Shown here piece after piece: positions 17,072-24,639 of a stretch of 64,000 bases of DNA (positions are counted from its first letter, which is position 1; each line of letters starts with the position of its first letter). The stretch is from Haloarcula vallismortis ATCC 29715 (GTDB taxonomy: Archaea > Halobacteriota > Halobacteria > Halobacteriales > Haloarculaceae), in contig NZ_AOLQ01000054.1 in assembly GCF_000337775.1 (NCBI RefSeq), positions 62,001 to 126,000 on the forward strand, in the 5' to 3' direction. The notes under the pieces are model-generated. The model ran no database searches. It was not told the DNA's origin and was given only the letters and a program-made list of their open reading frames with translations. The translations under genes were made by a program, and so were the position numbers.

Positions 17072-18067
17072 ATGTTCCGGTCCGCATTCACTGATCGGCC
17101 CTCACTCCCGGCTCGCTACCGAGACAGCGCGCTGTTCGTCCTGCTTGCCATGTTGTTCGGTGGCTCGTTCGTCGCAATCAAAACCGGGCTTCGCGAGCTT
17201 CCGCCGGTGCTGTTTGCCGGCCTCCGGTTCGACCTGGCTGCAGTGACGCTGCTTGGCTACATCGTCATTACTCGGCCGCGGTCGACGTGGCTGCCGCGGA
17301 CTCGCGGGGACGTCGTAGGTATCGGAATGGCGGCGCTGTTCCTGATCGCGCTCAACAACGGATTGCTGTTCCTCGGTCAGGGATCGACGACGCCCGCTGC
17401 AGCGTCCGTAATGTACGGCCTGAATCCGATACTCGCACCCGTGTTCGCTTGGTGGCTGCTGGGCGACCGGCTCTCGTGGCTCGGCGCGGTCGGTATCGGT
17501 ATCGCGCTGAGCGGCGTTATCATCATCGTGCAGCCGTCACCGTCGACGTTCACAGATGCGAGTGCTATCGGGCAACTTCTGGTTCTCGGTGCGGCCGCGG
17601 CTGTTGCTCTGGGAAGTGTCCTCCTCCAGCGAGTCAGCCCGCAGATGGATAGTACACCGCTGACTGCGTGGGCGATGGCGGTCGGCGCAGTGCTCCTCCA
17701 CGTTGCGAGCCTGCTGGTCGGAGAGCCACCCACAGCCGTGATCGGCATCGGGCCTGAAACGATTGTGAGCATCATCGCTGTGGGCATCCCGTCGACGGCA
17801 GTCGCGTACGCTATCTACTTCGGCCTCATCAAGCGCATCGGTCCGGTTCGCGCGAATCTGGTCGCGTATGTCGTGCCGATATTTGCCGCGCTCATGGGCT
17901 GGATACTGCTCGGCTCGTCGGTGTCTCTGTGGACGTTCGTCGGCTTCCTCGTCGTCGTTGCGGGCTTTGCCCTCATCGAGCGTGTGACGATTCGGATGGA
18001 ACTGCGCAGGCTCTATCGTCGGTTCGAAGACACCCCGCCGAAGCAGACGCCGCCGTGTGACGACTAA
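17072..18067 (+). CDS. DMT-superfamily (EamA) transporter
   Basis: 331 residues with about ten membrane segments in two EamA repeats (about 25-150 and 165-300). Each repeat begins with the usual small-residue helix (LFGGSFVAIKTGLRELPPVL in the first). Such proteins export amino acids, purines or other metabolites. Start at the ATG 17072; a GTG seven codons upstream adds nothing family-like. It stands between the aldo/keto reductase and the SDR gene. The substrate is unknown. Confidence 0.85.
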   Translation: MFRSAFTDRPSLPARYRDSALFVLLAMLFGGSFVAIKTGLRELPPVLFAGLRFDLAAVTLLGYIVITRPRSTWLPRTRGDVVGIGMAALFLIALNNGLLFLGQGSTTPAAASVMYGLNPILAPVFAWWLLGDRLSWLGAVGIGIALSGVIIIVQPSPSTFTDASAIGQLLVLGAAAAVALGSVLLQRVSPQMDSTPLTAWAMAVGAVLLHVASLLVGEPPTAVIGIGPETIVSIIAVGIPSTAVAYAIYFGLIKRIGPVRANLVAYVVPIFAALMGWILLGSSVSLWTFVGFLVVVAGFALIERVTIRMELRRLYRRFEDTPPKQTPPCDD

Positions 18068-18181
18068 AGCACCAACTGCTGTGATCTGAGCCGGGTTTGT
18101 CGCGTTCTCCGGGCATATCAGTGCTCCACTGGCTGGTACACTGGCCCAGCCAATCATGTATCGCCAGCCCCAAGCACCAGT

Positions 18182-18925
18182 ATGGACCCTTCTGACGTGG
18201 AGACAGTGTTCGTTGCCGGAGCCAGCGGCGGGACCGGTCGGGCGGCTCTCCGACTGCTCAGTTCGCGCGTGTCGACCGTCCGGGCACTCACCAGTACGCC
18301 GTCGAAGACCGATGACCTGCGGGCGGCCGGCGCTGACGAGGTTGTCGTCGACGACTTGCTGAACCCGACCGCGTTGACCGATGCGTTGTCGGACGTTGAT
18401 GTCGTCCTGAGCGCTGTCGGCTCGAACATCACGGATGTCTGGTCTCAGAACGAGTACGTCGACGGCGCGGGAACGATCAACCTCCTCGATGCGGCCGTCG
18501 ACGCCGGTGTCGAGGCCTTTGTCATGGAATCCGCTATCGGCGTGGGTGAGGAGCCGGCCAGTCCGCTCGCGGCGGCCTTTGACATCGTCATCCAGCCGAT
18601 ACAGCGTGCGAAAGCAGAAGCCGAGACCGCAATCCGCGAGGCTCCGGTTCGACACACGATTCTCCGCCCGGGCGTGCTCACGAACGGACCACGGACTGAC
18701 ACCGTCTCCGCCGCCGAGCCCGGAGCGAAGCTCTGGGGGAGTGTTTCGCGAGCCGACGTGGCCCGACTGATGATCGCAGCACCCGTCACGCCGGCGGCCG
18801 AAGACCGGACATTAGAAGTCGTCTCGAAGCCGTCGTTCCCGAACCGTGCGCTGGATATCGAGTGGCAGCTGCCCCGTGGTGGGGGAAAAACTTTGTCAGT
18901 CGAAACTCCGGACGATGTCTCATAG
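18182..18925 (+). CDS. NAD(P)H-binding atypical short-chain dehydrogenase (NmrA-like)
   Basis: 247 residues. A Rossmann start with the GASGGTGR nucleotide motif at about residues 14-21 is followed by an NmrA/SDR_a5-like layout with VVDDLLNPTAL and VVLSAVGSNIT segments. The classical YxxxK pair is not clearly present, so it may be a redox sensor or an isomerase/reductase of the atypical class. The C-terminal segment RPGVLTNGP is typical of the family. It precedes the LLM flavin oxidoreductase gene by 80 bases on the same strand, which could mean a shared reductive function. Confidence 0.82.
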   Translation: MDPSDVETVFVAGASGGTGRAALRLLSSRVSTVRALTSTPSKTDDLRAAGADEVVVDDLLNPTALTDALSDVDVVLSAVGSNITDVWSQNEYVDGAGTINLLDAAVDAGVEAFVMESAIGVGEEPASPLAAAFDIVIQPIQRAKAEAETAIREAPVRHTILRPGVLTNGPRTDTVSAAEPGAKLWGSVSRADVARLMIAAPVTPAAEDRTLEVVSKPSFPNRALDIEWQLPRGGGKTLSVETPDDVS

Positions 18926-19005
18926 CGGGACACTCATTGATTTCCCGTTCCGGCGGCGATGTCGCTACCCGTGTCCACATACGCTTCCAGCGGGAAAACA
19001 TCGTG

Positions 19006-19929
19006 ATGACTGCTGTGGACCACGCAAACGCCGGCTATCGGCGGCTGTTCGAGGGGGATGGACTCTCGTTCGGTCTCGGATTCCCGCTCACCGGTGAAAA
19101 GGAATCGACGCCGGATATCGACGCGGAACTCCGGCTCGCAAGCCACGCCGAGACAGTCGGCTTCGACGCCCTCTGGGCCCGAGACGTGCCGACGTACTGG
19201 CCCCGGTTCGGGGACGCCGGCGGGGCCTTCGACCCGTGGGGGCTGCTGTCCCACGTCGCCGCCCACACCGAGTCGGTGGCACTTGGCACTGCGAGCATCG
19301 TTCTCCCGCTGCGCCATCCCATCCATGTGGCGAAGTCGGCTGCGACTGTCGACCGACTCTCCGACGGCCGTCTCGTGCTGGGCATCGCCTCCGGTGACCG
19401 CGACCCGGAGTATCCGGCGTTCGGCGTCGACCCCGAGAACAGGGGCCACCTCGTCCGAGAAAGCGTCGACGCGCTTCGTGCGCTCTGGCGTGAGGAGTAT
19501 CCGACACTCGACGGCTCCTGGGGCCGCATCGACGGTGAACTCGATGTCCTCCCGAAACCGACGACGGACACGCTCCCGCTGTTTCCGACCGGGAACGCCA
19601 GACAGTCGACGGAGTGGATCGCCGAGAACGGCGACGGCTGGATATTCTACCACCTTCCCGAGTCGACGCTACAGTCGTATCTCGACACGTGGCGGAGTCA
19701 CGCACCCGAGAAACCGTTCACGATTGCCGTTCAGGTCGAGTTCGCCGACGACCCGGCGGCCGAGCCCGAACCGCTTCACCTGGGCTATCGAGCCGGCGTC
19801 GAATGGTTCCGGGAGTATTTCAGGCAACTCGATGACTACGGCCTCAACCACGTTATCGTCGGACTCCGGTCGACGGAGCCGGCGGCGGCGATGACGACGT
19901 TCGCCAGTGAAATCATAGACGAACTGTGA
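19006..19929 (+). CDS. LLM-class flavin-dependent oxidoreductase
   Basis: 307 residues of the bacterial luciferase-like monooxygenase fold (a TIM barrel binding FMN or F420). Family marks are the SFGLGFPLTG start, the ALWARDVPTY segment, TASIVLPLRHP and the long AKSAATVDRLSDGRLVLGIASGDR region, which is the classical LLM core. Haloarchaea make F420, so an F420-dependent reaction is possible. The ATG at 19006 begins just upstream of the first strand; the earlier in-frame codons overlap the preceding gene and are not family-like. The substrate is unknown. Confidence 0.88.
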   Translation: MTAVDHANAGYRRLFEGDGLSFGLGFPLTGEKESTPDIDAELRLASHAETVGFDALWARDVPTYWPRFGDAGGAFDPWGLLSHVAAHTESVALGTASIVLPLRHPIHVAKSAATVDRLSDGRLVLGIASGDRDPEYPAFGVDPENRGHLVRESVDALRALWREEYPTLDGSWGRIDGELDVLPKPTTDTLPLFPTGNARQSTEWIAENGDGWIFYHLPESTLQSYLDTWRSHAPEKPFTIAVQVEFADDPAAEPEPLHLGYRAGVEWFREYFRQLDDYGLNHVIVGLRSTEPAAAMTTFASEIIDEL

Positions 19930-19989
19930 CTCTCGGGAGGGAGATGTTCGCAGGCACGGCTTTCGACGTGGCGGACCTACTGAGTCTCG

Positions 19990-20295
19990 ATGACTGACCG
20001 GCAGGCGGAACTCCGAACCTTGTCTGGGGAGCTGACCGATTCTGAGGGGATTACCGACGCGTTTCTCGCAAAGAGCTTCACAGACCAGCTACTCATCGTC
20101 GATGTCCGCGACGGGGAGCCGCTTCCCACCGCTGTCGCCGACCAGGTCGCTGACCGCGACCTGCTCCCGGCGGACGAGGTCTACGGTGAAGCTGCCGCGA
20201 ATCAGTCCGCCATCGGCAACGTGGGTGACGCGACGCGCCATCACTTCGTCGACGTGCGAACCCGGGGCTCACACCGCTCCTACGTCGTCGAGTGA
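19990..20295 (+). CDS. Conserved haloarchaeal protein, unknown function
   Basis: 101 residues, acidic and soluble. The N-terminal half is helical, followed by LLIVDVRDGEPLP, which looks like a strand-turn element. The C-terminus has HHFVDVRTRGSH. No known domain is recognised. It starts 60 bases after the flavin oxidoreductase on the same strand and could be its operon partner. It converges with the cupin gene 42 bases away. Confidence 0.6.
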   Translation: MTDRQAELRTLSGELTDSEGITDAFLAKSFTDQLLIVDVRDGEPLPTAVADQVADRDLLPADEVYGEAAANQSAIGNVGDATRHHFVDVRTRGSHRSYVVE

Positions 20296-20336
20296 TGGTG
20301 GCTGTTGTCGACTACGAAACTAACTTCGACTCGGGC

Positions 20337-20708
20337 CTACGGGTCGAACTCGTTTTGCTTGAGCCCTCTCCGGACCGGATCGTGTTCGGCGTCGGTCGGC
20401 GGCGGTGCGGTCACCAGTAGTGCTTCCAGCCGCCCATCCTCGTCCGCTTTGACACCGCGGTCGGTATCAGCCTCGACGACCACCACGTCGCCCGGTTCGA
20501 CCGCCCGTTTCGTGTCCCCGTCACGGACGATACCGGTCCCGGACTGGACGTGTATCGCTACGTCGCTTGCGGGCGCATGCACCGGGATGAACTGTCCGGG
20601 CTCGAAGTAGCCACAGACGACTCTCATCCGGTCGCTGCGGAACACTTCGACCGCCGAGAACTGGTCGGCGTCGTACGCCCGGGCGGCGTCGAAGTCAGTC
20701 GCCGTCAT
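20337..20708 (-). CDS. Single cupin-domain protein
   Basis: 123 residues forming one cupin barrel. The first metal motif is recognisable as FIPVHAPASDVAIHVQSGTG, with His in PVH and in AIH. The second motif, PGDVVVVEADTDRGVKA, lacks its usual histidine, so metal binding may be weak. Cupins of this size serve as sugar isomerases, dioxygenases or ligand sensors. Here a ligand-binding or regulatory role is as likely as catalysis. Start at the ATG 20708; the alternative six codons upstream has no support. Confidence 0.8.
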   Translation of the reverse strand: MTATDFDAARAYDADQFSAVEVFRSDRMRVVCGYFEPGQFIPVHAPASDVAIHVQSGTGIVRDGDTKRAVEPGDVVVVEADTDRGVKADEDGRLEALLVTAPPPTDAEHDPVRRGLKQNEFDP

Positions 20709-20960
20709 CGTTGCCCTCCCCAGCACTGCAGTCGTGCATGCCTATGGCCGTGATATCGAGTCGGCTCGGGCGCGTCCGATTCGGTCGCTGTCGGCTGAGC
20801 GACCACACTCCCTGTTGACTCCGGGACTTTGAATCCATGCTAACGCCTCAGACTGCACCGGGGATAGTCTCGGCCCCGAACCGCTTCGCCACTAGCCGCT
20901 TCTGATCGCTACTGCTACTGGGGATACCCCCCAGCTCCATCCCGACGAACCACGGCGCTA

Positions 20961-21563
20961 TTACTCCGAGATATCTGGATACGACTGCCGGCCGCCCTGT
21001 GATTTTCTGGCGACCAGCTGGGCGGTGGCTGCGGTCGTCCCGTCCGTCGTTGTGGTGCGCTCGTCGTAGTGCAACACAGTCAGCCCGAGTCCGGCCCTGA
21101 GCAGTTCGTTCGAAGCGAACCGATACCGGTCCCCGGAGGGGCCGCCGTCCACGTCGTCGCTCGTCCGGAGGTGGTGCTGGATGAACAGACAGCCGCCGTC
21201 GGCCAGGGCCTCGATTATGTCGGGGAGGCGGTCGACGGGACGATAGAAGCTACTCGTAATGAGGTCGTACGTGGACGCCGGATACGTAAACGAGTCGAGG
21301 TCTGCCTGTACCCACTCGATATCGTTCTCGACACCCGCTGTGCGTGCGTTCTCACGGGCAATAGTTAGTCCGACACGCGATTGGTCGACTGCATCGACGC
21401 GGTACCCGGCCGCTGCGACCGGAAGCGCGTTCCGTCCGGTCCCGGTTGCGATGTCCAGCGCCCGTCCCTCCGGGAAGGTCGGCAGGTATCGTTTTAGAAC
21501 TGGATGTGGGTCCGGGTGCTGTGGGTACGTACCTGTCCGGTATCGCTCGTCCCAAGTTGTCAT
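20961..21563 (-). CDS. Class I SAM-dependent methyltransferase (TehB-like)
   Basis: 200 residues. The start MTTWDERYRTG and the SAM-binding motif I, ALDIATGTGRNALPVA (about residues 34-49), are typical of TehB/thiopurine-methyltransferase-like enzymes. The acidic post-I residue is in VDAVDQS, and motif II is in EWVQADLDSF. The substrate may be a chalcogen oxyanion or a small molecule; it cannot be assigned. The ATG at 21563 fits the family length; the longer frame to 21665 is basic and unlike the rest. Confidence 0.85.
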   Translation of the reverse strand: MTTWDERYRTGTYPQHPDPHPVLKRYLPTFPEGRALDIATGTGRNALPVAAAGYRVDAVDQSRVGLTIARENARTAGVENDIEWVQADLDSFTYPASTYDLITSSFYRPVDRLPDIIEALADGGCLFIQHHLRTSDDVDGGPSGDRYRFASNELLRAGLGLTVLHYDERTTTTDGTTAATAQLVARKSQGGRQSYPDISE

Positions 21564-21694
21564 GGCTCCGATGACTGTCCGCCGGGACATGAGCCTGTGG
21601 GCTGTGGCACAGCTCTTGCGTTGCTTCCCGGTTCTAAACGACAACCTCAATTGACTTATCGCCACACCTGTGACCTACCCACAAGCTACCAGCC

Positions 21695-22540
21695 ATGGAC
21701 AGTCAAAACGGCGTGACCAGACGGCGGCTGCTCATCGCTCTCGGAAGTGGACTCGGTCTGCTTGGGGGCGGCGCTGCCTACGTGTACTTCTCGCTGCAGG
21801 GCGACTCCGGCGGGTACAGTGCACCGGATGCCCAACCGGTCGTCACTACGCGCGGGCTCCTCGACACAGCGGACGAGCCGGCCTTCAAAACCGGGGGTAC
21901 GTGGTCGTTCGGCGACGCGTCGGCCGTGTTCCTGTTCGTCCACGGATTCAGTACCGACGCCGAGACGGCGCGTGACAACGCCTATACGGCTCAGGTAGCG
22001 CTCGACGGGACATGGTCTGCACCCGTCGTCGCACACAGCTGGGATTCAGACGTCGACTGGGAGCAGGCGAAGGCCAACGCCGAGGCGAACAGTCGGCCCC
22101 TCGCACAGTGGCTGGTCGAGTGGGCTGAAACCGATGGCCGGCCCGTCCATCTGCTCGCACATTCGCTGGGCGCGCGGGTGACCGGCGAGACGCTTCGGGT
22201 GCTTGCCGGGCAAGGGGCGACAGACGCGCTTGCTTCGGTGTCACTGCTCGGGGGTGCCATCCCATACAATAGCGTGGTACAGGGCGGTCGCTACGGCGAC
22301 GCTATCGGAACTGTCGACGCCCCGGTGTCGAACTTCTACAGCCAGAACGACAAGGTCCTATCGTGGATTTACCGGGCGTCGGACCAGACACACGCGGTCG
22401 GCCACGCTGGTACTCGTGACGCGGGAACGCTTCCCGACGGCTATCAGGACGTGAATATCTCTGACCTCGTTGCCGACCACTACTCGTACTTCGAACCGGG
22501 TGAGGGCTGTCTGGCGCGTGTCGGTGCCGAAATCGAGTGA
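21695..22540 (+). CDS. Tat-exported alpha/beta hydrolase
   Basis: 281 residues. The N-terminus VTRRRLLIALGSGLGLLGGGAAY is a twin-arginine signal followed by a hydrophobic helix, so the protein should be exported and possibly stay anchored. The hydrolase core shows VFLFVHGFSTD (oxyanion-hole strand) and the nucleophile elbow AHSLGAR. Acid and base residues lie in the C-terminal third, with a histidine in VADHYSYF as the likely base. Similar haloarchaeal proteins are called DUF900-like esterases/lipases. It probably cleaves an ester outside the cell. Single gene. Confidence 0.8.
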   Translation: MDSQNGVTRRRLLIALGSGLGLLGGGAAYVYFSLQGDSGGYSAPDAQPVVTTRGLLDTADEPAFKTGGTWSFGDASAVFLFVHGFSTDAETARDNAYTAQVALDGTWSAPVVAHSWDSDVDWEQAKANAEANSRPLAQWLVEWAETDGRPVHLLAHSLGARVTGETLRVLAGQGATDALASVSLLGGAIPYNSVVQGGRYGDAIGTVDAPVSNFYSQNDKVLSWIYRASDQTHAVGHAGTRDAGTLPDGYQDVNISDLVADHYSYFEPGEGCLARVGAEIE

Positions 22541-22727
22541 CCGGCGCTGTGTTCCCCGATCGGAATGATACCAATTGCACCGAGTTACACACTGACTGCC
22601 CCGCTGTCGTGCGGTCGGATGGGCGTTGCATTTCCGGCAACTGTCGTAGAACTAAATACGGCGGAAGTGTTGCGTTCTCTATGGAAACGGCTGCCAGATC
22701 GACGGATGCTATCCGCTGGAGCGGGAA

Positions 22728-22973
22728 ATGAGCCTCTTCACTGCTGTTGTCATCTTCGTGGTGGGGCTGCTCTCAGGTTTCGTGGTTCGATGGGTGGCCG
22801 GTCTCGCTGCCGTCGTCGCGCTCGTCCTGGTGCTGTTGGGTGCGACCACGCCGGATATCGGCATCGTCAACTTCGTGATCGAACAGTATTATCAGGGCAA
22901 CGAGCTGCTGTTTCTCGCCGGACTGTTGTTCGGACTGGACGCCGAACACACCAGAGATGCCGTCGAGCGGTGA
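22728..22973 (+). CDS. Small membrane protein, unknown function
   Basis: 81 residues with two or three membrane helices (about 3-22, 24-40 and a weaker one near 60-74) and a short acidic C-terminal tail. No known family is recognised. The start codon follows a purine-rich GGAGCGGGAAATG context. It converges with the protease-like gene at 23094. Confidence 0.5.
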   Translation: MSLFTAVVIFVVGLLSGFVVRWVAGLAAVVALVLVLLGATTPDIGIVNFVIEQYYQGNELLFLAGLLFGLDAEHTRDAVER

Positions 22974-23093
22974 CTCGCCGCTCTCGGACTCGGTAATCGT
23001 ACTGAACCGAAGCCCACGGCGGGGTGTCTCCCGCAGTCGACTGACTCCCATCGACTGCGTTGCTACGCCACCGTCGGTACAGCTAGGACGTGG

Positions 23094-23732
23094 CTACATC
23101 TCGGGATAGAAAATATACGAATGACGGATGTCGCTGTCGTACATGAGCGACCCGGCAGGTGTCCGGAGTAACATTGCGACCAGGTAGAGGTCACCGGCCG
23201 CCCCGGCGGTGTTGAACAGCAGGGCCACGAAGGCTGCGAACGCGACCAGCGGACTCGGAACGAACAGCACCGGGAGAAGTACCGCGTTGAGCGCGACGAC
23301 GGGAGCGATGCCGACGATAAGGTTGTGATTCCGGGCCTGGAACTGGTGGAACGTCGCCGCGTAGAACGCGCCGAGTTGCGGTGCCACGCCGTAGGAGACC
23401 CGGTACCCGTACCATCGATAGACCAGTCCGTGGACGAGTTCGTGGAGAACAGTCACGATACCGATAGCGCCGACACAGGCGACCGCGACCAGGCCGGACG
23501 CGAACGTGAACGTGACACTCGTCGCGGTTTCGTCGACCGAAAAAACGGCATCGAGAGCGGGCCCCTGAGCGTACCAGAGTAGCCACCCGAACACCACCGC
23601 AGCGACCGGCAACAGTACGACTACGAGGCCGAGTAATACCACCAGCGAGTAGCGAAACGGTTGCGGCGGCTGATAGCCCACCGGCGTTGCCGGTTGCAGT
23701 GTGTCGGTTGGCGCATACTCGCTCGTTGGCAT
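23094..23732 (-). CDS. DUF3267-type putative membrane zinc metalloprotease
   Basis: 212 residues with about four or five membrane helices. A HELVHGLVYRW motif (about residues 91-101) matches the HExxH zinc site of DUF3267 proteins, a family related to intramembrane site-2-type proteases. The following YGVAPQLGAFYA and VGIAPVVALN segments match the family. No substrate is known. It would act within the cytoplasmic membrane. Neighbouring genes do not hint at a target. Confidence 0.8.
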   Translation of the reverse strand: MPTSEYAPTDTLQPATPVGYQPPQPFRYSLVVLLGLVVVLLPVAAVVFGWLLWYAQGPALDAVFSVDETATSVTFTFASGLVAVACVGAIGIVTVLHELVHGLVYRWYGYRVSYGVAPQLGAFYAATFHQFQARNHNLIVGIAPVVALNAVLLPVLFVPSPLVAFAAFVALLFNTAGAAGDLYLVAMLLRTPAGSLMYDSDIRHSYIFYPEM

Positions 23733-23924
23733 ATCGGTGTTTCAGATGCGTAACTGAAAAAGAAGGCGGCGCTGCGAAGAGTTGTGGTGGCCGTCTGGTA
23801 GCGTATCGCCGCCGTAGGTTCGACGGCCTCCAGTGTGTATACGTTCGGTCTCATATTTCTATATACCACTAATATAAAACGCCTATAGTGAATTCGCCGA
23901 CGTATCACCAACAGCCTCACATAG

Positions 23925-24635
23925 ATGGTCGCACCACCGACGTTTAATCCAGCAATCGACGCATCACACCGACGAATCCACAGCAACGAATGGGAGGACA
24001 TCTATGTTGTCGGCGATGTCCACGGGTGTCGGGCGACGCTCGAAGGACTCCTGAGTCGCCTGGACCCCACTCCAGAAGAACTGGTCGTTTTCGTCGGTGA
24101 CCTTGTCCGCAAAGGGCCTGATAGCGCCGGTGTCGTCGACATCGTCCGGCGAACGCCAAATTTCATTACGGTCCGAGGAAACAACGAACAGAAACTCATC
24201 GACGGCCGCAAATCGATTCCCTCGCTGACCGACGACGACCTTTCTTGGATCGCGTCGCTCCCGGTTGCGATATCGTGGGACGACTCGCTGGTCGTCCACG
24301 GCGGCGTCGATCACCGAAAGCCCATCGCGGAACACGAACTGACTGAACTGCTGAACATGCGTTCCCTTGTCCCCGACGGGAGCTACGACCGCCCGTACTG
24401 GTTCGAAACGCGTCGTGACGCCCCTCGTATCTTCTTCGGTCACACGGTGCTCTCAGAGCCCTTTGAGACATCCAGTGCGGTCGGTCTGGACACCGGTTGC
24501 GTGTACGGCGGGCAACTGACGGCGTACCGGTGTTCCACAGGAAAATTCATAACTGTCGACCCAGGGACAACTCACGAAGACCGCTCGGCCGACAGTATCG
24601 TGGATCCGGAACGCGCCCCACCTACGTCTATCTAA
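23925..24635 (+). CDS. PPP-family metallophosphatase (PrpE/Ap4A-hydrolase-like)
   Basis: 236 residues with the PPP core in order: GDVHGC (Asp31, His33), VGDLVRKGPDS (Asp59), RGNNEQK (Asn86), HGGVDHRK and FGHTVL. The lineage includes bacterial Ser/Thr phosphatases and PrpE/ApaH-type hydrolases of dinucleoside tetraphosphates. Its stop lies four bases before the polyphosphate kinase start, so the two are cotranscribed and probably coupled. A role in nucleotide or polyphosphate turnover, or in dephosphorylating kinase-linked targets, is inferred from that pairing. An AT-rich TATA-like stretch occurs about 45-50 bases upstream. Confidence 0.85.
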   Translation: MVAPPTFNPAIDASHRRIHSNEWEDIYVVGDVHGCRATLEGLLSRLDPTPEELVVFVGDLVRKGPDSAGVVDIVRRTPNFITVRGNNEQKLIDGRKSIPSLTDDDLSWIASLPVAISWDDSLVVHGGVDHRKPIAEHELTELLNMRSLVPDGSYDRPYWFETRRDAPRIFFGHTVLSEPFETSSAVGLDTGCVYGGQLTAYRCSTGKFITVDPGTTHEDRSADSIVDPERAPPTSI

Positions 24636-24639
24636 TCCA